Source: Xanthobacteraceae bacterium (lineage in GTDB: Bacteria > Pseudomonadota > Alphaproteobacteria > Rhizobiales > Xanthobacteraceae). Taken from it: a DNA stretch of 64,000 nt. A program made the translations under genes and the position numbers. This document shows positions 18,674-33,162 of the stretch, piece after piece (position 1 is the first letter of the stretch; each line of letters starts with the position of its first letter). Under the pieces are notes generated by a model, which was not told the origin of the DNA, searched no databases, and saw only the letters and a program-made list of their open reading frames with translations. The stretch is taken from positions 19,968-83,967 of the forward strand of contig JAQGJU010000135.1 in NCBI GenBank assembly GCA_028290465.1. Reading direction: 5' to 3'.

Positions 18674-20073
18674 GCCGCTGCCTCGAATTGTGCGAGCAAT
18701 GCCTGCGGCCACTCGGCCGCGTGAGCCACAACCTCACCGATGATCAGCAGCGCCGGGCCGGGACCGGCCTGCGCGGCCAGCGCCGGCAGATCGCCGAGCC
18801 GGCCATAGACCCGGCGGGCGTCGCTCTGCGTGCCGCGCGCCAGCACGGCCGCCGGCGTATCGGCGTCGCGACCGGCCGCGATCAGACCATCGCGCACACC
18901 GGCCGAAGCCGAAAGCCCCATGTAAACCACCACCGTGGTCTGCGGATCGCCGAGGCCGGTCCAGTTGGTGGCGGCAGCTTCCTCGGCGCGATGCGCCGTG
19001 ATGAGCGTGAGCCGCGTCGCCTCATTGCGGAAGGTCAGCGGAATCGCGGCCTCAGCTGCGCAGCCGAGCGCCGCCGTAACGCCCGGCACCACGACGACCG
19101 GAATGTCGCGCGAGCGAAGGTACTCCAACTCCTCGCCGCCGCGGCCGAAGATGAATGGATCGCCGCCCTTCAGCCGCACGACACTTTTGCCCGCGCGTGC
19201 CGCCTCGGTGAGTTGCCTGTGGATGGCGTCCTGGCCAATGCCCGGATGGCCACGCCGCTTGCCGACGAACACGAATTCGGCATCGCGGCGGGCGCGGTCG
19301 AGAATTGCCGGGCTGATCAGGTCATCGTGGAACACGATGTCGGCCGATTGCAGCACCTGCAGCGCCCGCAGGGTCAACAGATCCGGATCGCCCGGCCCGG
19401 CGCCGACCAGGTAAACGGTGCCGGCGGTGGAGGACTTGGCCTGCGCGGTGTCGTCGATGGCGCGGACCAGTTCGCGCTCGGCGTATTCGGCACGCCCCGC
19501 CAGGAAGGCGGCGGCGATTGGCCCATCTACGACGCGTTCCCAGAAGGCGCGCGGCATGATGGCATTATGCTTGCGCGCTGCGAAGCGCTCACGATAGCGG
19601 CCTAGCAGTGCCGCAAGGGCGCCGATGCGGGCCGGCAACAAAGCTTCGATCCGCTCGCGCAGCCGACGCGCCAGCACCGGCGATGCGCCGCCGGTGCCGA
19701 TCGCAACCACGACTTCGCCGCGGTCGACAATGGCCGGCACGATGAAGGTCGAGAGTTCCGGCCGGTCGATGACGTTGACCGGAATGTTGACGGCGCGCGC
19801 GCGCGCGGCGATGCGTTCCACATCCGGTGCATCGCCGGCCGCAACCACCGCGACATACGATGACCAGTCAGCCAGTTGCGGATCGTCATTCATAATAATG
19901 ACCCGGTCCGGCGATGGCGCGACCTCCGTCGCGAACGCGGCATCTGCGGCGAACCAATGCACCTGCGCACCCGCCGCCAGCAGCAGCCGCAGCTTATTCT
20001 GCGCCGCCGCGCCGGACCCGATCAGGGCGACCGGACGGAAATCGATGTCGAGGAACACCGGGAAGAAACGCAT
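18670..20073 (-). CDS. cysG: Siroheme synthase (trifunctional CysG)
   Basis: A 467-residue fusion. The N-terminal part (about 1-200) is precorrin-2 dehydrogenase/ferrochelatase with the nucleotide-binding glycines in ALIGSGAAAQNK. The C-terminal part (from about 215) is uroporphyrinogen-III C-methyltransferase, with VYLVGAGPGDPDLLT and the SAM-site GGDPFIFGRGGEE. It makes siroheme for CysI, which is encoded two genes downstream. The open frame runs 29 codons further upstream, but MRFFPVFLDI at 20073 is the family-typical start. It is divergent from the ferredoxin gene. Confidence 0.92.
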   Translation of the reverse strand: MRFFPVFLDIDFRPVALIGSGAAAQNKLRLLLAAGAQVHWFAADAAFATEVAPSPDRVIIMNDDPQLADWSSYVAVVAAGDAPDVERIAARARAVNIPVNVIDRPELSTFIVPAIVDRGEVVVAIGTGGASPVLARRLRERIEALLPARIGALAALLGRYRERFAARKHNAIMPRAFWERVVDGPIAAAFLAGRAEYAERELVRAIDDTAQAKSSTAGTVYLVGAGPGDPDLLTLRALQVLQSADIVFHDDLISPAILDRARRDAEFVFVGKRRGHPGIGQDAIHRQLTEAARAGKSVVRLKGGDPFIFGRGGEELEYLRSRDIPVVVVPGVTAALGCAAEAAIPLTFRNEATRLTLITAHRAEEAAATNWTGLGDPQTTVVVYMGLSASAGVRDGLIAAGRDADTPAAVLARGTQSDARRVYGRLGDLPALAAQAGPGPALLIIGEVVAHAAEWPQALLAQFEAAA

Positions 20074-20168
20074 CAGTTGATTTTCCAGGTTGACGAGAAT
20101 GATTTTCCATATAGAAGATGCTTTAGACGCGCAAATAGAATAATTTTCTACTCCAATCAAGCGACATC
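20074..20168. promoter_or_regulatory. Divergent promoter region of the two sulfur-assimilation operons
   Basis: A 95-base AT-rich gap between cysG (minus) and the ferredoxin gene (plus). It contains runs such as GAATGATTTTCCATATAGAA and AATAGAATAATTTTCTA. Both cys operons must start here, so it is the expected site for sulfur-responsive control. No known operator could be assigned. Confidence 0.5.
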
Positions 20169-20525
20169 ATGGAACATCTACAGTCTGAATCGTCCGAAAC
20201 TGAGAGATTTCTTTTCGTGGTCGATCATGACGGCCGCGAACACGCCCTGCCGGCGCTCGACGGCTGGCGGGTGATGGAAGTGATCCGCGACTGGGGCATC
20301 GACCTGAAGGCGACCTGCGGCGGCGCCTGCGCGTGCGCGACCTGCCACGTCTATGTGGCCGACGACTGGGTCGACCGCCTGCATCCGCCGACCGACGAAG
20401 AAGTGGCTCGTCTCGACGAAGCCTTCTCGGTCGAACCGAATTCACGGCTGTGCTGCCAGATCCTGGTGTCGCAGCGCATCGACGGGTTGCGGGTGCGTCT
20501 TGCCCCCGGCTCCGAAGTGGAATGA
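20169..20525 (+). CDS. [2Fe-2S] ferredoxin, adrenodoxin type
   Basis: A 118-residue ferredoxin. The cluster ligands Cys50, Cys56, Cys59 (TCGGACACATC) and Cys96 (RLCCQIL) follow the C-x5-C-x2-C-x36-C spacing of adrenodoxin/putidaredoxin-type proteins. It starts the plus-strand sulfur operon ahead of cysD (21-base gap) and faces the siroheme sulfite reductase operon. It is therefore likely the electron carrier for sulfite or APS reduction. Iron-sulfur assembly or hydroxylase partners are the usual roles of this type, so the sulfite role is inferred from context. Confidence 0.88.
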   Translation: MEHLQSESSETERFLFVVDHDGREHALPALDGWRVMEVIRDWGIDLKATCGGACACATCHVYVADDWVDRLHPPTDEEVARLDEAFSVEPNSRLCCQILVSQRIDGLRVRLAPGSEVE

Positions 20526-20546
20526 AGTAACAGTTGGATTGATACG

Positions 20547-21341
20547 ATGGACCGCCTCGACGAACTCGAAGCCCAGAGCATCTTCATCTTCCGCGAAGGT
20601 TTTGCCCGCCTGAAGCGGCTGGCGCTGCTGTGGTCGCTCGGCAAAGATTCCAATGTGATGATCTGGCTGGCCCGCAAGGCGTTCTTCGGCCGCGTGCCGT
20701 TCCCGGTAATGCATGTCGACACCGGCAAGAAATTTGCCGAAATGTACGCGTTTCGCGAGCGCTATGCGGTCGAATGGGACCTCGACCTGGTCGTCGAGCC
20801 CTGCCCGCCGATCGACGCGGTCGATCCGACGCTGCCCCCGGCCGCGCGCTCGGCCGCCCGCAAGACCGAAGGCTTGAAGGCCGCGCTCGCTAAACACGGA
20901 TTCGATGGCGTGTTCGCCGGTATCCGCCGCGACGAAGAACCGACCCGAGCGAAAGAGCGGGTGTTCTCGCCGCGCGGCAGTGAAGGCGGCTGGGATGTGC
21001 GCGATCAGCCGCCGGAGTTCTGGGACCAGTTCAACGCATCGCCGCCATCCGGCGCGCATCTGCGCATTCATCCGATCCTGCATTGGACCGAGGCCGATAT
21101 CTGGGCCTATACGCGCCGCGAAGGCATTCCGATCATCGACCTGTATCTGGCCAAGAACGGGATGCGCTATCGCTCGCTCGGCGACGCCGACATCACCTCG
21201 CCGGTGCCGTCGACGGCCAAGACCATCGACGAAATCATCATCGAACTCGATACCACCAATACGCCAGAGCGCGCCGGTCGCGCGTTGGATCATGAGACCG
21301 AAGACGCGTTCGAGCGCCTGCGGGTCTCCGGATATTTGTGA
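20547..21341 (+). CDS. cysD: Sulfate adenylyltransferase subunit 2
   Basis: A 264-residue ATP-pyrophosphatase-type enzyme making APS from sulfate and ATP together with CysN. The adenylation loop LLWSLGKDSNVMIWLA (about residues 27-42) corresponds to the SGGKDS motif, here with leucine in place of the second glycine, as is usual in CysD. The typical C-terminal region RYRSLGDADITSPV is present. Its stop overlaps the GTG start of cysNC, so the two subunits are translationally coupled. Confidence 0.93.
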   Translation: MDRLDELEAQSIFIFREGFARLKRLALLWSLGKDSNVMIWLARKAFFGRVPFPVMHVDTGKKFAEMYAFRERYAVEWDLDLVVEPCPPIDAVDPTLPPAARSAARKTEGLKAALAKHGFDGVFAGIRRDEEPTRAKERVFSPRGSEGGWDVRDQPPEFWDQFNASPPSGAHLRIHPILHWTEADIWAYTRREGIPIIDLYLAKNGMRYRSLGDADITSPVPSTAKTIDEIIIELDTTNTPERAGRALDHETEDAFERLRVSGYL

Positions 21342-23314
21342 CTGCCGCCTCAGGCGGTCTAAGATCGAGTGTCGCCATGAACATCGCCATCAAACCGAGT
21401 GCTCCCACCGTGAGTCTCCTCGCCGCACGCCCGCTCCTGCGCATCGTCATCGTCGGCGACGTCGACCACGGCAAGTCGACCTTGATCGGCCGGCTGCTGC
21501 ACGAGACCGGCAGCCTTCCGGAAGGCAAAGTCGAGGCCCTCAAAGCGGTCAGCGACCGCCGCGGCATGAAATTCGAATGGGCGTTCCTGCTCGATGCGCT
21601 GCAAACCGAGCGCGACCAGGGCCTCACCCTCGACACCCGCCAGATCCGGGTCCGCACCCCGTCCCGCGACGTGCTGCTGATCGACGCGCCCGGACATCTT
21701 GAGTTTCTGCGCAACATGATCACCGGCGCGGCGCAGGCCGATGCGGCCTTGTTGCTGATCGACGCCTCGGAAGGCGTCCGCGACCAGACCCGCCGTCACG
21801 GCTATCTGCTGCACCTGCTCGGCATCCGGCAGGTCGCGGTCGTGGTGAACAAGATGGACCGCGTCGGCTATGACGCCGATCATTTCGCGCAGATCAAACA
21901 GGAAATCAGCAGCCACCTGTCGGGCTTTGGCCTCGCGCCGCTGGCCGTGATCCCGATCTCGGCCCGCAACGGCGACGGCATTTCGGCGTTCACGCCGGCG
22001 TTGTCCTGGTATCACGGCGCGACCGTGCTGACGGCGATCGACAGCTTCACGCCGGCGGTGCGTGAGGACGACCAGAACCTGCGCTTCCCGGTGCAGGCGG
22101 TCTACAAATTCGACGACCGGCGCATCGTGGCCGGGCGCATCGAAAGCGGCCGGCTCCATGTCGGCGACGAGATCGCGGTGGCGCCGTCGGGCCGTGTCGC
22201 CCGGATACGCTCTATCGAATCCTGGCCGGCACCGGGCGCGCAGGCGCCACAACAGGCGTCGAGCGGTCAATCGGTCGGCATCACGCTCGATCAGGACATC
22301 TTCGTCGCCCGCGGCGACGTCATCACGCTGCCGCACCAGCGCCCGACGGCGGCGCGCCGCCTGCGGGCGCGGCTGTTCTGGCTCGATGAGACGCCGCTCG
22401 CGGTCGGGGCCACGCTCACGGTGCGGATCGGCACCGGCGAAGCGCGTGGCACCGTGACGGCGATCGCCTACGCGGTCGACCCCGGCCAATTGTCCAGCAT
22501 CGATTCCAATGTGATCGCAGCCAACAGCGTCGGCGAAGTCGATATCGCGCTATCGCACCCGCTGGCGGTCGATACCCATGACGTCAGCGTGCGCACTGGC
22601 CGGGTCGTGCTGGAGGTCCAAGGCCGGATCGCCGGCGGCGGCCTGGTGCTGTCGGCCGATGGCGAGACCGCGGTTTTTTCTAAGACGACGGCCAAGACCA
22701 AGGCGACCCATATCGTATCGGTGACGTCGGCCGTGTCGGCCGAGGAACGCCGCGTGCGCTACGGCCATAGTGGCGCCGTGGTCTGGCTGACCGGCCTGCC
22801 CGGCTCCGGCAAATCCACGCTGGCCTTGGCGCTGGAGCGGCGCGTGTTCGAGCGCGGCGGCGTCGCGGTGCTGCTCGACGGCGACACCTTGCGCACCGGC
22901 CTCAATAAAGACCTCGGCTTCACGGCGGACGAACGCGCCGAGAATGTTCGCCGCCTCGGCGAAGTCGCCGCGCATCTCGCCCGCAACGGCGCGATCGCGA
23001 TCGTGGCCGCGGTGTCGCCGTCCGCGGCGAGTCGCGCTCTCGCCCGGGCGGCGGCGGGCACACATTTCCATGAGGTTCACGTCGCGGCCTCGCCGGAGAT
23101 CTGCGAGTCGCGCGATCCCAAGGGTCACTATCGCAAGGCCCGCGCCGGCGAAATCCCGAACTTCACCGGCATCGATTCCAGCTATGAGGCACCCGCCGTG
23201 CCGGACCTGACCGTCGACACCGGTACCGGCACGGTGGCCGAGGGTGTCGCAGCCATCGAAAAGCTGCTGGTCGCCGAGGTGTTCAAGCCGTCGTCGCCTG
23301 ACCACGGTCTCTAG
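21338..23314 (+). CDS. cysNC: Sulfate adenylyltransferase subunit 1 fused to APS kinase
   Basis: A 658-residue bifunctional protein. The N-terminal GTPase (about 30-440) has GDVDHGKS, the effector region ERDQGLTLDT, DAPGH and NKMD, and drives APS synthesis by CysD. The C-terminal APS kinase (about 470-650) has its own P-loop GLPGSGKS near residue 486 and the substrate motif DGDTLRTGLNKDLGF, giving PAPS. The start is GTG 21338 in the CysD stop; an ATG at 21377 is an alternative. Because the linked CysH uses APS, the kinase domain probably serves sulfation or PAPS-dependent reactions. A MITE-like element abuts the stop codon. Confidence 0.92.
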   Translation: MTAASGGLRSSVAMNIAIKPSAPTVSLLAARPLLRIVIVGDVDHGKSTLIGRLLHETGSLPEGKVEALKAVSDRRGMKFEWAFLLDALQTERDQGLTLDTRQIRVRTPSRDVLLIDAPGHLEFLRNMITGAAQADAALLLIDASEGVRDQTRRHGYLLHLLGIRQVAVVVNKMDRVGYDADHFAQIKQEISSHLSGFGLAPLAVIPISARNGDGISAFTPALSWYHGATVLTAIDSFTPAVREDDQNLRFPVQAVYKFDDRRIVAGRIESGRLHVGDEIAVAPSGRVARIRSIESWPAPGAQAPQQASSGQSVGITLDQDIFVARGDVITLPHQRPTAARRLRARLFWLDETPLAVGATLTVRIGTGEARGTVTAIAYAVDPGQLSSIDSNVIAANSVGEVDIALSHPLAVDTHDVSVRTGRVVLEVQGRIAGGGLVLSADGETAVFSKTTAKTKATHIVSVTSAVSAEERRVRYGHSGAVVWLTGLPGSGKSTLALALERRVFERGGVAVLLDGDTLRTGLNKDLGFTADERAENVRRLGEVAAHLARNGAIAIVAAVSPSAASRALARAAAGTHFHEVHVAASPEICESRDPKGHYRKARAGEIPNFTGIDSSYEAPAVPDLTVDTGTGTVAEGVAAIEKLLVAEVFKPSSPDHGL

Positions 23315-23577
23315 GGTCCGTACTCAATTCCCGCGCGGCCGCGACGCGAGGCATTTTGGCCGCTGGTCAGGCGCGAGGAGCGCGGTGGCCTAGCCGGCCA
23401 TAAGCGACGAGCAACGCCGCCAGCGGCCAAAAGGCCCGCGTCCCTCCGGGCTGCGGCGAAAATAGCCGGCTGGTTCGTCGAAAGGCTCGACCGTATTCCC
23501 AATACGCTCAGCGCCTTTCTCCTGCCATCCGGCCATTTTCGCACGCAGCGCGGCTCACGGGGGAATTGAGTACGGAC
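23315..23577. mobile_element. MITE-like element with perfect 18-bp terminal inverted repeats, flanked by CTAG
   Basis: A 263-base element bounded by GGTCCGTACTCAATTCCC (23315-23332) and its exact reverse complement (23560-23577). CTAG is present on both outer sides (23311-23314 and 23578-23581), consistent with a 4-bp target duplication. CTAG is self-complementary and could instead be the repeat end. The interior is GC-rich and holds no transposase. The minus-strand frame across it encodes a low-complexity Arg/Ala peptide, not a recognisable protein. The end style and CTAG target resemble IS5-family elements, so it may be moved in trans by such a transposase (inference). It fills most of the 313-base gap after cysNC. 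Confidence 0.75.
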
Positions 23578-23627
23578 CCTAGTTCGGGCACATGTGACAG
23601 GGACATCCGAGGCGCTATAACGCCGGG

Positions 23628-24821
23628 ATGAACAGCAAGCTTTTCAAAGCATTGGCGCTGGTCTGCGGGCTGGGGGCCGTCATACCGGCCGCCATCGCGC
23701 AGGCACCATCCGAGACGCTCACGCCGTTCCTGCGCGAATTGTGGCCGGACGCGCAGGCGCGCGGCATCACCAAAACGACGTTCGATCGCGCCTTCCTCGG
23801 CCTGACACCCGACCCCAGCGTTATCGCCCTCACCCGCCGCGAGCCCGAATACGGCAAGCCGATCGGCGCCTACATCAACGGCTTCGTGTCCAAATCGCGC
23901 GTCGATACCGGCGCCGGCAAAGCCGCCCAATGGGCGTCGACGCTGGCCGCCGTCGAGAAGACCTACGGCGTCGACCGTTTTATCCTGCTGGCGATCTGGG
24001 GCGTCGAGACATCCTATGGCGGCCACAAGGACCGCTTCGATGTGATCCGCTCCCTGGCCACACTGGCGCAGGCGCAATACCGCGCGCCGTATTTCCGCAA
24101 CGAGTTGCTGGTGTCGCTGCGTATTCTGCAGGAGGACCATATCGCGCGCGACGCCATGCGCGGATCCTGGGCCGGCGCGATGGGCCAGCCGCAATTCATG
24201 CCCTCGAGCTTCTTCGACTATGCGGTCGATTTCTCGGGCGACGGCAAGCGCGACATCTGGACCAACGTGCCGGACGTGCTCGGTTCGGAGGCCAATTATA
24301 TGCGCAAGCGCGGCTGGAAGCCCGGCGTTCCGTGGGGCTTTGAGGTCGTGATACCAAGTGGCTTCGACACGATGCAGAGCCGGGGCGCTTTCGCGCAGTG
24401 GACATCGCGCGGCGTCAAGCGCGCCGATGGTGGCGCCTTTCCGGCCGACGGCGAAGCAACGCTGTTGTTTCCAAGCGGCGCACGCGGGCCGGCCTTTCTG
24501 CTGACCGAGAATTTCATCGCGATCAAGACCTACAATGACTCCGATCCCTACGCGCTGGCGGTCGCGCATCTCGCCGACCGGCTGCGCGGCGGCAAACCGT
24601 TTCAAACCGCGTGGCCCGTGGATGATCCGCAACTGTCGCGCAAGGAACGCGTCGGCTTGCAACACAAACTCAAGGCGCTCGGCTATACGGTGCGCGATTT
24701 CGCCGGACGGCTCGACTTCGACATGCGCGACGCGATCCGGATTGAACAGAAGAAACTCGGCATGCGCCCGGACGGACATCCTACCCAGGAATTGCTGGAG
24801 CGCCTGGAGCGCGTTCAGTAA
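23628..24821 (+). CDS. Lytic murein transglycosylase, MltB-like
   Basis: A 397-residue exported peptidoglycan-cleaving enzyme. A signal peptide ends near residue 25 (AAIAQA); there is no lipobox cysteine, so it is probably a soluble periplasmic protein. The SLT_2/MltB domain (about 30-325) has catalytic Glu127 in AIWGVETSYGG and the downstream motif GSWAGAMGQPQFMPSSF. A C-terminal peptidoglycan-binding domain (about 330-395) includes LQHKLKALGY. It starts 46 bases after the MITE-like element and appears to be monocistronic. Confidence 0.92.
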   Translation: MNSKLFKALALVCGLGAVIPAAIAQAPSETLTPFLRELWPDAQARGITKTTFDRAFLGLTPDPSVIALTRREPEYGKPIGAYINGFVSKSRVDTGAGKAAQWASTLAAVEKTYGVDRFILLAIWGVETSYGGHKDRFDVIRSLATLAQAQYRAPYFRNELLVSLRILQEDHIARDAMRGSWAGAMGQPQFMPSSFFDYAVDFSGDGKRDIWTNVPDVLGSEANYMRKRGWKPGVPWGFEVVIPSGFDTMQSRGAFAQWTSRGVKRADGGAFPADGEATLLFPSGARGPAFLLTENFIAIKTYNDSDPYALAVAHLADRLRGGKPFQTAWPVDDPQLSRKERVGLQHKLKALGYTVRDFAGRLDFDMRDAIRIEQKKLGMRPDGHPTQELLERLERVQ

Positions 24822-24869
24822 AAGTGGATACCGGCTGCCGCCATCATAGGCGAAGCAGTCCATACCATT

Positions 24870-25253
24870 TCACTCCGCAAACAGCTCGCCGATCTTGGTC
24901 CTGAGGACGTCCGTGCTAAACGGCTTGACGATATAATTATCGACTTTGGCCTTTTTTGCCGCGACGACATGCGCGGATGACAAGTTGGAGGTGACAATGA
25001 CGAACCGGCATTTGGCGAGTTGCTCATCGGCGCGAACTTCCTTGAGCAATTCGTGACCGGTCATCGGCTCCATATTCCAGTCCGAAATCACCAGTGTGTA
25101 TTTTTTTTCGCGCATCATGGCGAGTGCCGCCGAGCCGTCGGAGGCTTCGTCAATGTTCTTAAAGCCCAAGTGATTCAACATGGTCCTGAGAATGAGAGAG
25201 GTCGCGTTGTGATCTTCGACCACGAGGATCGGCATCGACAAATTCACGGCCAT
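24870..25253 (-). CDS. Single-domain CheY-like response regulator
   Basis: A 127-residue receiver domain with no output domain. Key residues are visible: the acidic pocket VVEDHN, phospho-acceptor Asp58 in ISDWNMEPMTG, the conserved Thr in VTSN and Lys in IVKPF. ATG 25253 with GGGAGA upstream is preferred over an ATG five codons earlier. It is divergent from the first hybrid kinase. A decayed copy of its 5' half occurs at 28544-28616 between the two kinases, showing that this gene was part of the duplicated unit. Confidence 0.9.
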   Translation of the reverse strand: MAVNLSMPILVVEDHNATSLILRTMLNHLGFKNIDEASDGSAALAMMREKKYTLVISDWNMEPMTGHELLKEVRADEQLAKCRFVIVTSNLSSAHVVAAKKAKVDNYIVKPFSTDVLRTKIGELFAE

Positions 25254-25678
25254 CGGTCTTTCTCCCATCAGATAGACGCATTTTCTTCACGTGAAGTGGA
25301 TTCTACTTCACTGAAAACGCTCTAGTGGCGCGGACCCGACACTGGTCCCGACAGGGCAACAAGTATCGGAGTCGAACCACTTGCGTATGCGGCGTCGTTT
25401 CCGCCAGCGTTGGCCTCATAACTCACGAACGCTAGGCTCATCACATTCCGTTATGTCGTGTAAAATACGTATCATTTACACCGGCGTCGGCCGTAGGGTT
25501 TCTTTATCCTATATCGATAGCATTATTAAGTTGCCTCAATATCGGGTTCTTTCGAACGACCGATAGAAAGGTACTCCGTGCATGCGGTCCGCAATCGGCC
25601 GACTTATTTCAAATCTGTGTCCAACGCTGCATCATAGTGAGCTTGGCCGTTCTTAACGGCACGAAGGGCGGCGTTCCA
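25254..25678. other. Divergent upstream region between receiver gene and hybrid kinase 1
   Basis: A 425-base non-coding stretch. The part from about 25430 to 25600 is AT-rich and is clearly related to 28660-28815, the region before kinase 2 (shared blocks such as ACGTATCATTTAC and TTTATCCTATATCG). The kinase promoter and any regulatory sites are probably in this conserved part. No terminator or RNA gene was recognised. Confidence 0.6.
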
Positions 25679-28519
<2,841 letters not shown>

Positions 28520-28891
28520 GCCATGTGCATTTCTTGCGTCTCGGTGAGTGCCGCCGAACGTTCGAAAGGCCCCGTCCAATGTCGTTAAAGCCCAACTGAT
28601 TTAATAGGGCCGGTTCAACATTGCCCGGTGAGCTCTGGTCTAATGTGATACGAGCGCCACGCTCATCACATTCTCCATACCCTGGAAACTACGTATCATT
28701 TACCAGCGTCAGCTTAGGGTTTATTTATCCTATATCGTTAGAATTATTAAGGTGGCTCATATTGGTTCTTCAATCCACCAATAGATGGGTATTCCGCGCA
28801 CGCGTCCGCAAATGGCCGCTCTATCTGACTCGATGAACGCTATGTCTGGCGAACTTGGCCGGGCTAAGCGACACGAAGGGCGGCTCTGCCA
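28520..28891. other. Region between the duplicated kinases, duplicate of the kinase 1 upstream region
   Basis: A 372-base non-coding stretch. Its first part carries a decayed receiver-gene fragment (28544-28616). The rest aligns with 25430-25678, the sequence before kinase 1, including the conserved ACGTATCATTTAC block and the CACGAAGGGCGG segment before the start codon. It presumably carries the kinase 2 promoter. Confidence 0.6.
28544..28616 (-). pseudogene. Remnant of the CheY-like receiver gene
   Basis: These bases match the interior of the receiver gene at about 25121-25190 in the same orientation. Shared stretches include GAGTGCCGCCGA and TTAAAGCCCAA(C/G)TGATT. The remainder of the gene is gone and the frame is broken. 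It is what is left of the receiver gene after tandem duplication of the receiver-kinase unit. Confidence 0.65.
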
Positions 28892-31963
<3,072 letters not shown>

Positions 31964-31966
31964 GCC

Positions 31967-32935
31967 ATGCGTATTCTTATCGCAGAAGATCACCTCGCTA
32001 CGAGCCTGATCCTGGAAGCCGCGGTGCGATCGCTTGGCCATGAATGCCACTTGGCAAGCGACGGTGAACAGGCCTGGCAACTGTTCCAGAATGTCGATGT
32101 AGATGCCATTATCAGCGATCGCATGATGCCTGGAATGGATGGGCTCGAACTTTGCCGCCGGGTTCGGGCAAATGACGGCGCCTACACCTATTTCATCTTT
32201 CTGACGGGGGCGGACCAAAAGACGGAAGTAATGAGCGGCATGGAGGCCGGCGCGGACGATTACCTCGTCAAGCCACTCGATGCTGATGAGCTGAAGATGC
32301 GGCTGTTCGTCGCCTCGCGGGTCACGTCGCTCCACAGACGATTATTTCAGCAGTCGGCCGAACTAGGGGAGCTTAATCGTCAGCTCTTCGAGCAGTCGCG
32401 TGTGGATCCACTCACAAAGCTCGGCAACCGCCTCAGGCTGCGCGAGGACCTCGAAGTCATTCGCGCGAGGGCCGAACGGTCCGGGCATGCCTACTGCGCG
32501 GTGATGTGCGACATCGATTGTTTCAAGGCTTACAACGACAACAATGGTCATCTTGCCGGCGATGAGGTGCTGCGCGCTGTGGCGCAGACAATGATGAGCA
32601 CATGTCGGGGTACCGACCGGGCCTATCGCTATGGCGGGGAAGAGTTTCTGCTCCTGCTGTCCGAGCACTCTCTCGACGGCGGGTTGACAGGGGCCGAGCG
32701 GCTCCGCCGGGCCATCGAGGAACTGGCAATTCCGCATGAGTCCAGTCCGGCAAAACGGGTGACCATTAGTGCTGGGGTGGCGTCGTTATCGAATCCCAAA
32801 TTCACGACGGTGGAAGCCTGGCTGAATCAAGCGGATGCCGCGCTTTATCGCGCGAAACAATCGGGACGCAACCGTGTCGTGGCCCATGAGGACCAGCGTT
32901 CGGAACCGGACCTATCTCGCAATCGGCGCGCCTAA
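31967..32935 (+). CDS. Response regulator with GGDEF domain (diguanylate cyclase)
   Basis: A 322-residue PleD-like protein. The N-terminal receiver (1-120) has Asp51 in ISDRMMPGMDG and Lys102 in LVKPLD. A short linker (about 120-145) leads to a GGDEF domain with an intact active site GGEEF (223-227) and an I-site RGTD (214-217) five residues before it, so c-di-GMP synthesis with product inhibition is expected. It lies three bases after kinase 2 in the same operon, making it the likely output of the phosphorelay. Confidence 0.92.
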   Translation: MRILIAEDHLATSLILEAAVRSLGHECHLASDGEQAWQLFQNVDVDAIISDRMMPGMDGLELCRRVRANDGAYTYFIFLTGADQKTEVMSGMEAGADDYLVKPLDADELKMRLFVASRVTSLHRRLFQQSAELGELNRQLFEQSRVDPLTKLGNRLRLREDLEVIRARAERSGHAYCAVMCDIDCFKAYNDNNGHLAGDEVLRAVAQTMMSTCRGTDRAYRYGGEEFLLLLSEHSLDGGLTGAERLRRAIEELAIPHESSPAKRVTISAGVASLSNPKFTTVEAWLNQADAALYRAKQSGRNRVVAHEDQRSEPDLSRNRRA

Positions 32936-32937
32936 AA

Positions 32938-32990
32938 CATGGTCCCGAAATGTGGGAGCCGGTTTTCGGAAAAGATCATGCTCAAACAAG
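32938..32990. repeat. Short palindromic repeat typical of Bradyrhizobium-like genomes
   Basis: CATGGTCCCGAAATGTGGG, then a CCGGTTTTCGG core, then AAGATCATG and CTCAAACAAG. This closely resembles a highly repeated intergenic sequence of Hyphomicrobiales (CATGATCC..AAA.TGGG..CCGGTTTTC.GAAAAGATCATGC). The outer parts CATG(G/A)TC and GATCATG are inverted. It begins two bases after the diguanylate cyclase stop. Confidence 0.65.
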
Positions 32991-33162
32991 ACCGAGGCTG
33001 ACGAGCGCGCCAAGCTGCGCCTCGCGGTCACGGCCGCGCGGGAAATATGCTCGTAGACGCCCCACGGCGGCGGGTAAAATCAGTGTTCGCGAAACCGTCT
33101 GGTTCCAGCTAGAAGGCGGGCACCCCATATAGGGGCTCCTCATGCGTGGCTTTCCGGAACCT

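Noticed and set aside
23311..23544. Minus-strand frame in the MITE-like element as a gene
   Set aside because: Arg/Ala-rich peptide of the kind often mis-annotated in such elements; both its ends lie in or near the inverted repeats, and there is no transposase motif.
25254..25678. Small plus-strand frames in the gap before kinase 1
   Set aside because: No ribosome-binding site or similarity; the conserved parts are shared as non-coding sequence with the second kinase's upstream region.
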